A stretch of DNA of 64,000 nucleotides from CALMKX01 sp036274895. GTDB lineage: Bacteria > Acidobacteriota > Thermoanaerobaculia > Multivoradales > SZUA-115. Position numbers and translations under genes: made by a program. Each line of letters starts with the position of its first letter. Within the stretch, counting starts at the first letter, position 1. This document shows positions 47,154 through 57,401 of this stretch, piece after piece. Under the pieces are notes generated by a model. It worked only from the letters and a program-made list of their open reading frames with translations. It ran no database searches and had not been told where the DNA came from. The stretch is taken from NCBI GenBank assembly GCA_036274895.1, contig DASUEU010000033.1, positions 44,250 through 108,249 of the forward strand, read 5' to 3'.

Positions 47154-48926
47154 GTGACCAGCCGCCGCCTGCTGACCTTCGCTCTGTTCTTTGCCGCACT
47201 GACGAACCCGACCCTGGCCCAGGAGGTGTCGCGCATCCGCGGGGTGGACTCGCGGGTGGACTACGCGGCGCTCGCCGAGATCGGCCCCTGGGACGATCGC
47301 AACTACCAGCTCACCGTCGAGGATCTGTTGGTCCTGGCCGACAACGAGCGAGAGCTGAAGGCGCCTCTGCCGGTCTTCTACCGCGTGCTGGCGCGCAAGG
47401 CCGCGCCCGCGCTGCCACGCAGCGGCCCGGCCCAATATCCGCGCAGCGCCGTCAACTTCTACCTCCACCAATTCGGCGGCTACCTGGTCGACGGCCAGCT
47501 GCACCGGGGCGTGCGTTGGGATGCCGAAGCCGGGCGCTACCAGGTGGCGACGGAGGATGGCGTGCCGGCCGAGCTGTGGCAGCCGGGTGCCCCCGAGCCG
47601 GAGGCCGTGGCCGTGGGCGAGCACCGGGTCTCGGCCACCATCGACGCCGCCGAGTCCGCCATCGCCTTCCACCCCACCAACTCCAGCCTGGTGATCGCGG
47701 GCTCGAACGGCCCCACCGCCGGCCAGACCATGCACGCCTCGAGCGACGGCGGCGCGACCTGGACCCAGGTCAGCTTGCCGCTGGGGGGCACTTGCTGCGA
47801 TCCGACGGTCGAATGGAACACCGCGGGTACCCTGGCCTACGCCGCCACGCTGGGCAACTGCGGCTTCTCGGGTTGCAGCGTCTGGGTCTACCGCACGGGC
47901 AACAACGGGGCGAGCTGGACGGATCTCGAGGACGTCACCCCGGGGGACCCGCGGCGCGAGGTGACCTCCGCCGGGCAGAGCGACAAGGAGTACCTCCACG
48001 TCGATCGCTTCCCGACCTCGCCGCACAACGACAACGTCTACCTCACCTGGCACGACGGCAACGTGCTCAGGTTCTCGCGGTCGACCGACGACGGCCACAC
48101 CTGGAGCGCGCCGGTGTCGCTGTCCTCGGGCTCGGCGCAGCAAGGCATCGGCAGCGACATCGCCACCGATGAGAACGGCAACGTCTATTACTTCTGGCCC
48201 TCCTTCGGGGCCGGGGCCACGCCCTCGCGCATCCTGGTGCGCAAGTCCACGGACGGCGGCGCCAGCTTCGGTTCGGTGGTGTCGGTGGCCGATACCCTGG
48301 ACGACTTCGACTTCGCCATCCCGGTGATGGAGACCCGCCGCGTGTTCATCTACGTCGGCGCCGACGTGGACCTGACGGGCGGTCCCTTCGCCAACCGGGT
48401 GTACGTGACCTGGACCGACAACGACGGCCCCGAGGGCTCGACCGCCAACAACCACGCGCGCGTCCAGGTCGCCTTCTCGAGCGACGGCGGCGCCACCTGG
48501 AACGTGCGCACGCCCCACGAGACGGCCGACCTCAACACCGTCGACCGCTTCCATCCCTGGATCGCGGTGGACGCCGGCGGCGGCGTGCACGTGATCTTCT
48601 ACGACACCCGCCGCGACGCCGGCCGCAACTCCGTGGACCTCTTCCACAGCGTCTCGACCGACGGTGGCGATACCTGGTCGACGCCCGACCGGCTGACCTC
48701 GGTGCAGTCACCGAACATCAGCGACGGCTTCGAGTGGGGGGACTACAACGGCCTCTCGGCGGTGATGCAGAACGTGATCGCCATCTACACCGACAACCGC
48801 AACGAGCTGGGCGGCGGCGGCAACTCGGTGGACGTCTACGCCATCGGCCTCACCGCCGCCACGCCCCTCTTCGCCGACGGCTTCGAGAGCGGTGATACCT
48901 CGGCTTGGACGGTGACGGTGCCGTAG
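47154..48926 (+). CDS. Secreted sialidase-like BNR-repeat protein with C-terminal DGFESGD tag
   Basis: A 590-residue secreted beta-propeller. A signal peptide (RRLLTFALFFAALTNPTLAQ) ends near residue 22. At least five Asp-box repeats (S-x-D-G-G-x-T-W) are visible: SSDGGATW, STDDGHTW, STDGGASF, SSDGGATW and STDGGDTW. These mark a sialidase/exo-alpha-sialidase-type propeller, although no catalytic Arg triad was identified, so it may be a binding protein. It ends LFADGFESGDTSAWTVTVP, the tag shared with the M28 peptidase and the 50811 protein. The start is the GTG at 47154, behind GAGGAG; the frame is open to 47043. Confidence 0.82.
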   Translation: MTSRRLLTFALFFAALTNPTLAQEVSRIRGVDSRVDYAALAEIGPWDDRNYQLTVEDLLVLADNERELKAPLPVFYRVLARKAAPALPRSGPAQYPRSAVNFYLHQFGGYLVDGQLHRGVRWDAEAGRYQVATEDGVPAELWQPGAPEPEAVAVGEHRVSATIDAAESAIAFHPTNSSLVIAGSNGPTAGQTMHASSDGGATWTQVSLPLGGTCCDPTVEWNTAGTLAYAATLGNCGFSGCSVWVYRTGNNGASWTDLEDVTPGDPRREVTSAGQSDKEYLHVDRFPTSPHNDNVYLTWHDGNVLRFSRSTDDGHTWSAPVSLSSGSAQQGIGSDIATDENGNVYYFWPSFGAGATPSRILVRKSTDGGASFGSVVSVADTLDDFDFAIPVMETRRVFIYVGADVDLTGGPFANRVYVTWTDNDGPEGSTANNHARVQVAFSSDGGATWNVRTPHETADLNTVDRFHPWIAVDAGGGVHVIFYDTRRDAGRNSVDLFHSVSTDGGDTWSTPDRLTSVQSPNISDGFEWGDYNGLSAVMQNVIAIYTDNRNELGGGGNSVDVYAIGLTAATPLFADGFESGDTSAWTVTVP

Positions 48927-49025
48927 GGGGAGCAGGGGGGTTGTCCGGAGTCGGCTCGGCAGCTAGGATGCTCATCCCCCTTTCTGCCTGTCAACGTTGG
49001 CGTCTTTTCTGAAACGGAGCCGCCC

Positions 49026-49337
49026 ATGACTCGTCGCCTGGCCTTGCCATGCGTCCTCGCCCTGTGCTTCCTCGTCCCCGCCGTCGCCTCGGCGGAGGAG
49101 TCCTGCTCGCCGGACCTGGCGGCCCTGCTCGCTGCCGAGGCGGCGGCGCCCGAGGCCGCTGCTGCCTCCTTGGACGATTTCCTGACCGGGGCTCCCGAGG
49201 CGTTTCAGGCTGTCGGCTGCGACAAGACCTGGTGCTCGGAGCGCCGCTTCGAGTGCAAGGACGACTGCCTGCCCTGCGGCTTCTCCTTCACCTGCTACGC
49301 CCTGAGCTGCGCCTACTCGTGCTGGTGCGTCTGCTAG
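49026..49337 (+). CDS. Small secreted cysteine-rich protein
   Basis: A 103-residue protein of unknown function. A signal peptide (LALPCVLALCFLVPAVASA) is followed by an Ala-rich acidic spacer. The last 42 residues contain ten Cys (AVGCDKTWCSERRFECKDDC, LPCGFSFTCYALSC, AYSCWCVC). This layout, an exported spacer plus a Cys-dense tail, suggests a disulfide-rich peptide released outside the cell. A second protein of similar plan lies at 62623-62925 and shares a Cys-x2/3-Trp-Cys start to the tail. A defensin-like toxin, a metal binder or a peptide precursor are alternatives. Confidence 0.68.
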   Translation: MTRRLALPCVLALCFLVPAVASAEESCSPDLAALLAAEAAAPEAAAASLDDFLTGAPEAFQAVGCDKTWCSERRFECKDDCLPCGFSFTCYALSCAYSCWCVC

Positions 49338-49413
49338 CGGAGGGCCGGGCCAGCTCCGGTGGCCCGCTCCCCGGAGGGGGCGGGCTGTTCCTCCGTTGTG
49401 GCACCATCTCCCC

Positions 49414-50121
49414 ATGAACGCCCAAGACATCCTCGCCGAGCTGGCCCCCCTGGGTAGCCCCGGATACAAGAAGGTGATGCTCCAGCATGGTGTGCGCGAG
49501 CCGTTCTTCGGGGTCAAGATCGAGGATCTGAAGAAGGTCCAGAAGCGGATCAAGGTCGACTATCAGCTGGCTCTCGACCTCTACGCCACCGGCAACAGCG
49601 ATGCGATGTACCTGGCCGGGCTGATCGCCGACGACGCGCGGATGAGCCGGGAAGACCTCCAGCGCTGGGTCGACGGCGCCTACTGCGCCATGCACTTCGA
49701 GTACACCGTGCCCTGGGTCGCCACCGGCAACCCCCTGGGTCGTGAGCTGGCTCTCGAGTGGATCGAGTCCGACCGCGAGAACGTCGCCGCCGCCGGCTGG
49801 GCCACCCTGGGCAGCCTGGTTTCGGTCAAGCCCGACGCCGAGCTCGACCTCGCCGAGCTCGAGCGCCTGCTCGAGCGGGTGCGCGACACCATCCACGACC
49901 AGCCCAACCGTGTGCGCTACGTGATGAACGGCTTCGTGATCGGCGTGGGCTGCTACGTGCCGGCTCTGACCGCCAAGGCCCGCGAGGTGGCGGCCGACCT
50001 GGGCGAGGTGAGGGTGGACATGGGCGGCACCTCCTGCAAGGTGCCCGACGCCCTCGACTACATCGCCAAGGTAGAGGCCCGCGGCACCCTGGGCAAGAAG
50101 CGTAAGACGGCGAAGTGCTGA
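49414..50121 (+). CDS. DNA alkylation repair protein (AlkD/HEAT-like family)
   Basis: A 235-residue helical-repeat protein of the DNA-alkylation-repair family (AlkC/AlkD-like), which excises alkylated bases using a HEAT-like scaffold. Family-like phrases are VREPFFGVKIEDLKKVQKRI near residue 25, DLYATGNSDAMYLAGLIADD near 50 and AAAGWATLGSLVSVKPD near 125. A conserved catalytic Asp could not be assigned with certainty. Met at 49414 gives the family-like N-terminus; an in-frame ATG at 49396 is the alternative. No clear Shine-Dalgarno is seen. No ada or alkA gene is adjacent. Confidence 0.8.
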   Translation: MNAQDILAELAPLGSPGYKKVMLQHGVREPFFGVKIEDLKKVQKRIKVDYQLALDLYATGNSDAMYLAGLIADDARMSREDLQRWVDGAYCAMHFEYTVPWVATGNPLGRELALEWIESDRENVAAAGWATLGSLVSVKPDAELDLAELERLLERVRDTIHDQPNRVRYVMNGFVIGVGCYVPALTAKAREVAADLGEVRVDMGGTSCKVPDALDYIAKVEARGTLGKKRKTAKC

Positions 50122-50147
50122 GGGGTGTCCCTGAGTGAGCCGAGGCG

Positions 50148-50707
50148 TTACGCGAAGAACCGCCCCAGGTCGATCTCCACGGCCTCGAAGGGGGGAATGG
50201 CGGCGCGGTCGTCCGGGGTCCATGCCCCGAGCCGGAACCAGCCTCCCTGGCGGGCTTCGAAAGCTTCGAGGAGGCGAGCCGGCAGGTCGAGAAGCCAGTA
50301 GTGCCGGACACCCGGGTGTAGGTACAGATCGGCCTTGAGCACTCGGTCGCGCTGGATGCTCGAAGGGGAGATCACCTCACAGATCCAGTCCGGCACCACC
50401 GTGACCGGCCCCTCTTGAGGCAGCTCGGGAAACCGCTCGCGCCGCCAGCCGACCAGGTCCGGGCTGACGATGTCGTGCGAACCGAACGCCAGGTCCGGCT
50501 CGACGACCAGCCACCAGCCTCCCGGCCCCCTTCACCGAAATCGAAGGGCCTGCCGAGGGAGGCAATGAGCGCCATCTGTCCCCGGCCGTGCCGGGGGCGA
50601 GGCCGCGGCTGGAGGATCAGCTCACCTCCGATCACCTCGGCCTTGAGGCCCTCCGGGGCAGTGAGGATCTCCTCCCAGCCTGCGGGGCGGCGCATCGGCT
50701 CGGCCAT
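50148..50707 (-). pseudogene. Uma2-family (DUF820) endonuclease-like gene with a frameshift
   Basis: Two minus-strand frames join into one Uma2 protein. The first part (from 50707) is MAEPMRRPAGWEEILTAPEG, LKAEVIGGELILQPRPRPRH and a region ending FDFGEGG. The second frame continues GWWLVVEPDLAFGSHDIVSP, DLVGWRRERFPELP, DWICEVISPSSIQRDRVLKA and LYLHPGVRHYWLLDLP. PDL, EVxSPS and the D...K...YxxxGVxxYWLxD segments are the family hallmarks. The switch falls at about 50515-50530, in a run of Gs. Either the gene is broken by a one-base indel or the sequence has an error. Confidence 0.75.
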
Positions 50708-50810
50708 GGCGCCAAGGATACGCCATGGGACGGGTCATCTCCTTTGTTGGCGGCTCGGTTGATTTGTTGCGAGAAGAGTGATAATGAGTCCCCGAGCCAA
50801 GGAGTAAGGC

Positions 50811-51317
50811 GTGAAGTGGATCGTGGTGCGATCGCGGACGAAGCGGACGTGCGCCGGTGGTCTGCTCGTCGTGGCACTGGCGGCGACCTGGGTTGGGTCC
50901 CCGATCGGGGCGTCGCCGCCGGAAGTCGCCTGCAACGTGCCGGGGAGCCACGCGACGGTCCAGGCCGCCGTCGACAACCCCAGCTGCACCGAGGTCGTCC
51001 TCGGCTCCCGCCGCTATCGGGAGTCCGTCCTCGTCAACCGCACAGTGGTGCTGTCCGGTCCTGTCTCGGGCGCAGCGCTGCTCTCCGGCTCGCTGTCCGC
51101 GACGGGGGCTGGCACCGTGGTCACGGTGTCGCACTTGGCGGTGGCAAGCAGCTGTGAGGGGCCGGCGGTCCAGGCGATGGCGGGCGCCCGCATCGTGGGG
51201 ACTGGGGTCGTGGTTCTGCGCCCCGACTCCCTGCCCTGCCCGGGTCCCCTCTTCGCGGACGGCTTCGAGTCCGGGGACCTGAGCGCGTGGACCACGGTCG
51301 TGCCCAACCCACCCTGA
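50811..51317 (+). CDS. Secreted protein with C-terminal DGFESGD tag
   Basis: A 168-residue exported protein. A signal peptide (CAGGLLVVALAATWVGSPIG) covers about residues 14-34. The body reads like a parallel beta-helix fragment (HATVQAAVDNPSCTEVVLGS, RRYRESVLVNRTVVLSGPVS, TVVTVSHLAV), as in right-handed beta-helix/pectate-lyase-like repeats. The end LFADGFESGDLSAWTTVVPN is the shared C-terminal tag. The start is GTG 50811 behind AAGGAG. It lies 13 bp before the fibre-like gene and is probably cotranscribed. Confidence 0.72.
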   Translation: MKWIVVRSRTKRTCAGGLLVVALAATWVGSPIGASPPEVACNVPGSHATVQAAVDNPSCTEVVLGSRRYRESVLVNRTVVLSGPVSGAALLSGSLSATGAGTVVTVSHLAVASSCEGPAVQAMAGARIVGTGVVVLRPDSLPCPGPLFADGFESGDLSAWTTVVPNPP

Positions 51318-51330
51318 GAGGAGGTCGACG

Positions 51331-53472
51331 ATGAGCGGCAGCCCTCTGTGCTCACCGGCAGCCCGTAGCCGCTTCCGGACCCTGCTGGCAACTCTCTCGC
51401 TCTGCGTGGCCCTCAACGCGGAGGCCGCGGGGACGGAGCCGGCACCCGACCCGGTGTCACCGGGGCGGCCCGACACTCTGGCCCTGATCGCCACGGCCTG
51501 CCCGACCTTCAGCTGGAGCCTGGCGTCTGGAGCCGAAGGCTACGAGATCGTCGTCTACGCCCAGGATAGAGAGGCGACGCCCCGGCTCCAGCAGCGCTTC
51601 CCGGCCGGCACCAGCTCCTACACGCCCGCCCTCGAGCAATGCCTCGAAGCTGGGGTCGGCTATGGCTGGGCTGTGCGAGCGCTGGGCGGCAAGGAGGAGG
51701 GCGAGTGGTCCCGGCCGCTGTTCTTCCAGGTGGCCGCCCTGCCCTCTGCCGGCGAGGTGGCGGCGGCGCTCGCCACGCTCGAGGAGTACCTGGATGCCGG
51801 CGGTTCGCTCGAGCAGCTGCGCTCCGATCTGGCCGGTGGACCGAGAAACGAGCCGAGGCAACCCGCGAGGGCCGGCCGACGGGGCGGCTTGGAGGCCGTG
51901 GCGGTGGGCGGAGTGGCGGCGATGCGGGGCGAAAGCACGGAGACGTCCGGCGAGGTCCACGGCGTGGCCGGCATCACCCATTCGCCGGACGGTGCCGGCC
52001 TTGTAGCAGAGAACCTCGGGGGTGGCCCCGACCTGATCCTCGGTGGAACGGCTGCCGACCTCGAGATCGACGAGAGCGGCGCGCGGGCATCGTCCCCCGA
52101 CCCGCTGACCTTCGCCTTCGAAAACACCGGCACGGGCACCATCAGCGTCACCGTCGACGGCACGCCGGTGGCGACCACCGCCTCGAATCTGTGGGTGCTG
52201 CGCAGCGGCGACACGATGAGCGGTGCCCTCGACCTCGCTGGCAACCTGGTCACCAACGTGGGTGCCTCGGGCACGGGTTTCAGCACCGGTGGTGGGCTCC
52301 AGCTCGGCGGGCCCCTGACCCTGGCGAACGGCGAACAGTTGGGCAACCCCGTCGATCACCTGTTCCGCTTCTCGGATGGGCTCGCCTCTCTCGACCTCGA
52401 TCTGACGGGGAGCCCTGCCCTGCGCACGATGGACTCCCAGCAGAGCCTCTTGCTCGAGTTGGGGCCTCTCGGCCCGCCCACCGGCTCCCTCGAGGACGGT
52501 GGAGCCCTCACACTGGAGGGGGGCAAGGGCCAGTTCACTTGGGGAGGCAGCGTGCCGGGGGCCCGGATTGTGGTCGGCGGCGCGAACCTGACCTCGGTGG
52601 CGAGTTGCCCGCCGGGCAGCGGCAGCCACTGCGGCGGCCACGTGACCATCTCGGGGGGCAATGGCGGAACCGTGGGCACCTCGGGTGCCGGCAACGTGAT
52701 CCTCCGGGGTGGCGTCGGGACCGGCGGCTGGGCCGACGGCCACGTCCTGGTGCCGACCAGCCGGCTCGGTGTCGGCACCACTGCCCCCGCCACTGCGCTC
52801 CACGTGACCGGCCAGCTCACCGTGGTGGACGGCAGCCAGGGAGCGGGTCGTGTGCTCACCTCCGACGCTGGGGGCGCCGCTTCCTGGCAGAGCCCCAAGG
52901 TGCCCGTGCTCGCCTTCCACCACGAGCTCGACCGTTTGCCGGTCTCTCCGGAGTGGACGGTGACCACCACGGGCCTTGGCCAGGTGGTCCAGACCGACCC
53001 TTCCTATGTCCGGCTCGACCCTGGTTTCGGTGGACCGGGCAGCGTGGACATCACCAGCGGGGTCGCCCTGGCGATCGGCAGTGGCACCCTGGTCTTCCGC
53101 GGTGTCGTCTCGGCCTACCGGGACGGGGCCGTCTACGGCGACCGCCAGCCCCGGGGTCTCGCCGCCGGGCGGGACCGTACCGAAGCCATCGAGTTCTTGA
53201 GCGCCAGCCCCACGTCGGTGGAGATGCGCACGGCGAGCGGCGGCGGGGCGACCTCGAGCTTCCTGCCCGTGGACAACGTCTACCGCTTTCACACCTACCA
53301 GATCGTTGCGAAGGCCAGCGACGTGCGCTTCTATGTGGACGGCGTCCTGGCTGCCGTCCACACCACCCACATCCCGAGCCTGCCTTTGAACGTCTACATC
53401 GGCACCGACTACGCCGGCTCCGGCACCGTCCCGGTGGACCTGGACTTCGTCTCGCTCGAGCGGATCGAGTAG
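51331..53472 (+). CDS. Large secreted fibre/adhesin-like protein of unknown function
   Basis: A 713-residue protein. A signal peptide (RTLLATLSLCVALNAEAAGT) ends near residue 33. Residues 45-135 resemble an Fn3/Ig-like module (CPTFSWSLASGAEGYEIVVY ... GYGWAVRALGG). The middle region is Gly/Ser/Thr-rich, with tail-fibre-like phrases: LRSGDTMSGALDLAGNLVTN and, later, RLGVGTTAPATALHVTGQLT. The final 190 residues look like a concanavalin-type lectin fold (YRFHTYQIVAKASDVRFYVD, LPLNVYIGTDYAGSGT, DLDFVSLERIE). A surface adhesin or matrix protein is plausible. It lacks the DGFESGD tag. Confidence 0.6.
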   Translation: MSGSPLCSPAARSRFRTLLATLSLCVALNAEAAGTEPAPDPVSPGRPDTLALIATACPTFSWSLASGAEGYEIVVYAQDREATPRLQQRFPAGTSSYTPALEQCLEAGVGYGWAVRALGGKEEGEWSRPLFFQVAALPSAGEVAAALATLEEYLDAGGSLEQLRSDLAGGPRNEPRQPARAGRRGGLEAVAVGGVAAMRGESTETSGEVHGVAGITHSPDGAGLVAENLGGGPDLILGGTAADLEIDESGARASSPDPLTFAFENTGTGTISVTVDGTPVATTASNLWVLRSGDTMSGALDLAGNLVTNVGASGTGFSTGGGLQLGGPLTLANGEQLGNPVDHLFRFSDGLASLDLDLTGSPALRTMDSQQSLLLELGPLGPPTGSLEDGGALTLEGGKGQFTWGGSVPGARIVVGGANLTSVASCPPGSGSHCGGHVTISGGNGGTVGTSGAGNVILRGGVGTGGWADGHVLVPTSRLGVGTTAPATALHVTGQLTVVDGSQGAGRVLTSDAGGAASWQSPKVPVLAFHHELDRLPVSPEWTVTTTGLGQVVQTDPSYVRLDPGFGGPGSVDITSGVALAIGSGTLVFRGVVSAYRDGAVYGDRQPRGLAAGRDRTEAIEFLSASPTSVEMRTASGGGATSSFLPVDNVYRFHTYQIVAKASDVRFYVDGVLAAVHTTHIPSLPLNVYIGTDYAGSGTVPVDLDFVSLERIE

Positions 53473-53531
53473 AGGGAGGAGGGCGGTCCCGCCGCCGTGC
53501 CCCAACCCCGCCGTGCTACGATCGCGCGCCC

Positions 53532-54293
53532 GTGCGGTTCGAGACAGCTCCGGCGATCCTCCTGGACGTCTTCGACCTTCGCGATCGCGACCGCATCGTG
53601 GCGTTCCTGACCGCGGAGCAGGGCCAGGTGCGTGGCGTGGCGTCCGGGGCCCGGAGCAAGCACAGCCGTTTCGCCGGCCAGCTGCAACCCCTGGCGAAGG
53701 TCGGCATGACTTGGATCCGAAAGGAAGGAAGGGACCTGGTGCGGATCTCCGACGTCGAGCTGGTGCGGCCGGCCACGCGCCTCCAGTCGACCCTCGAAGG
53801 GATCCTGCTGGGGGGCTGCCTCGCCGACCACATGCTGCACTTCGCCCAGGAGAACGAAGCCGGAAGTCCCCTCTTCCGCCTCCTCGACTCGACCCTCGAG
53901 AGCCTCGAAGCCGGGGTCGATCCGGCCCTCGCCGCCCGCTACTACGAGACCTGGATGCTGCGCTTGGCGGGCATCTTCCCGCCGCCTCGGGAATGCCCCC
54001 TGTGCGGCTCGGCCTTCGAGGAAGGGGAGGGAGCGGCCCTCGGCAGCGCCTCGGAGGCCCTGATCTGCCGCCGATGTGCCGCCGGGGAGCCCGCGACGCC
54101 GGTCAGCGCCGAGGCCCTCGCCTTCCTCCGGCAGACCGCCCGCACGGCCCTGCCCGCCCTGGCCACCGAGCCGCCGGCACCGGCTGTCCTCGCCGAGGTC
54201 GAGCAACTCGCCGGCCGCATCCGCCGCACCTTCCTCGGTCACGAGCTCAAGAGCTACGAAGTCATGCACCGAACTCTCGCCGCCACTTTCTAG
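53532..54293 (+). CDS. recO: DNA repair protein RecO
   Basis: A 253-residue RecO. The N-terminal OB fold starts ETAPAILLDVFDLRDRDRIV, with FLTAEQGQVRGVASGARSKH (RecO pattern T-x-x-x-G-x-x-x-x-x-A-x-G-x-R). A zinc site is formed by CPLCGS near residue 155 and CRRC near 180. RecO loads RecA on SSB-coated DNA with RecR in gap repair. It begins at GTG 53532 without a clear Shine-Dalgarno. It is the first gene of a housekeeping run ending with ppdK; the order recO-glyQ-glyS-ppdK recurs in several bacterial phyla. Confidence 0.88.
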   Translation: MRFETAPAILLDVFDLRDRDRIVAFLTAEQGQVRGVASGARSKHSRFAGQLQPLAKVGMTWIRKEGRDLVRISDVELVRPATRLQSTLEGILLGGCLADHMLHFAQENEAGSPLFRLLDSTLESLEAGVDPALAARYYETWMLRLAGIFPPPRECPLCGSAFEEGEGAALGSASEALICRRCAAGEPATPVSAEALAFLRQTARTALPALATEPPAPAVLAEVEQLAGRIRRTFLGHELKSYEVMHRTLAATF

Positions 54294-54319
54294 GGCTGCT
54301 CCTTTCCAGGAAAGACTCC

Positions 54320-55217
<898 letters not shown>

Positions 55218-55225
<8 letters not shown>

Positions 55226-57347
55226 GATCGAGCCCAGGACCGAGATTGAGAACGGGGAGCTGCTGCTCGAGGTGCGAGCCGAGGAGATCCCGGCGCGCAT
55301 GCTCGAGCCGGCTACGCGCGAGCTGGCGACCCGGGTCTTCGAGGAACTGGTGGCGCGCAGCCTGGCGCCGGCGGAGGTGGAGACCGGCTTCACTCCCCGC
55401 CGGCTGGTGCTGGTGATGAAGGGGCTGCCGGCCGGCGAGCCGGACAGCGAAGAGCAGGTGATGGGGCCGCCGGTGGCCGTGGCCTACGCCGCCGACGGCT
55501 CAGCCACCCCCGCCTTGGCCGGCTTCGCCAAGCGGCTGGGTCTGGCCCCCGGCGACCTCCAGCGGGTGGCCACCGAGCGGGGCGAGTACGTCGCCGCCGT
55601 GCAGCGCAAGGTCGGTCGGCCCACCCGCGAGGTGCTGGCCGAGATCCTGCCCAAGATCTTGGCCGCCCTGCCCTGGGCCAAGACCATGGTCTGGGGCCAG
55701 GGCTACGGCCCCTGGGTGCGCCCGGTGCACGGCCTGGTGGCCCTGCTCGAGGGCGAGGTGGTGCCCTTCGAGCTGTTCGGCATCACCGCCGGCCGCACGA
55801 CCTGCGGCCACCCGGTGCTCTCGCCGGAGCCCTTCGAGGTGGCCGGCGTGGCCGAGTACCGGGCCCGCCTGGCGGCCCTCGGGCTGGAGGTCCGCCCCGC
55901 CGAGCGGGCTCGCCTGTTGGCTGAACGGATGAAGACCGCGGCCGTCCAGCGCGGCGGCGCCCCGGTCTCCGACCCGGCCCTGCTCGACAAGCTGGCGGCG
56001 ATCTGCGAGATCCCGGGCGTGATCGAGGGCGGCTTCGACGCCGCCTTCCTCGCCCTGCCCCGGGAGGTGCTGGCCACCAGCCTGCGCGACCACCAGAGCG
56101 CCTTCGCCGTCGAGTCGGAAGGTCGCCTGCTGCCCTACTTCCTGACCCTGATGGACCGTCCGGACGACCCCATCGGCCGGGTCCGCTCGGGTAACGAGTG
56201 GGTGGTGGCGGCCCGGCTGGCCGACGCTCGCTTCTTCCACCAGGAGGACGCCAAGCGCAGCCTGGTGGAGCGGGCGGCGGACCTCGAGCGACTGACCTTC
56301 CACGTCAAGCTGGGCAGCTACGCCGACAAGGGCCGGCGGCTGGTGGCCCTGTCGCGCTTTCTGTGCGAGGAGCTGGACTGGCGCGAGGAGATCCCCGCCG
56401 CCGAAGAGGCGGCCCACCTGCTCAAGGTGGACCTGACCACCGAGATGGTCAAGGAGTTCACCTCCCTCCAGGGGATCATGGGCGGGCTCTACGCCCGTGA
56501 GCAGGGGCATCCGGAAGCGGTGTGGCAGGCGATCTACGACCAGTACACGCCGGCCTCGGTGGAGGATTCGGTGCCCCGCGGCCGGGCCGGCAAGGTGGTG
56601 GCCCTGGCCGACCGCTTCGACCTGCTGGCGGGGATCTTCGGCCTCGGCCTGATCCCCTCGGGCAGCCGCGATCCCTTCGGCCTGCGCCGGGCCGCCCTGG
56701 GTGCCGTGCGCATCCTGCTCGAGGGGGACCTGCCCCTCTCGCTCGAGGGCGCCTTCACCCGGGCCGTGGAGCTGTACGGCGAGAAGCTCGCCCAGAAGCC
56801 GGCCGAGGTGCTGGCCAACCTGCGACCCTTCGTGGCCGACCGGCTGCGCTACGTGCTGGGCCTGGCCGGCTACACCTACGACGAGATCGAGGCCGGTCTG
56901 GCCGTCGGCGTGGCGAGCCTGCCGGACTTGAAGGCCCGGGTAGAGGCCGTCCACCGCCTGCGCGAGGGCAAGGGCTTCCTGTCACTGGTGCTGGCGGCCA
57001 AGCGCATCGCCAACATCCTGAAGGACGCCCCTTCCGGCGAGGTGGACGCCAGCCTGCTCGCCGAGCCCGCCGAGCGGGAGCTGCACGAGGTGTGGCGGCG
57101 CCTGGACCGCGAGGTGGCCGAGGCCGCCACGGCCCGGCGCTACGCGCAATGCCTCGAGCGCACCCTGGAGCTGGGCCCGGCCCTCGACCGCTTCTTCGTC
57201 GAAGTGCTGGTGATGGCCGAGGACCCGGCCGTCAAGGCCAACCGCCTCGCCCTGCTGGGTGCCCTCCAGGCCACCCTCGAGCGCACGGCGCGCCTGACCG
57301 AAGTGGTCGTCGACCGCGCCGAGCACCGGGCCAAGCACGGGGAGTAG
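55218..57347 (+). CDS. glyS: Glycyl-tRNA synthetase beta subunit
   Basis: A 709-residue GlyS, which binds tRNA-Gly and is needed for aminoacylation with GlyQ. Diagnostic segments are LLLEVRAEEIPARMLEPATR at the N-terminus, FTPRRLVLVMKGLP, WGQGYGPWVRPVHGLVALLE, LRDHQSAFAVESEGRLLPYF, FTSLQGIMGGLYAREQGH, and the HD-like/DALR-type end with PSGSRDPFGLRRAALG. The length is normal, with no truncation. It is coupled to glyQ. Confidence 0.96.
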
Positions 57348-57401
57348 CCGGCTCCGGGGGGGCGTCGGATAGAGTCCCCTCCCGAACGGAGGAGCGAGCG
57401 A

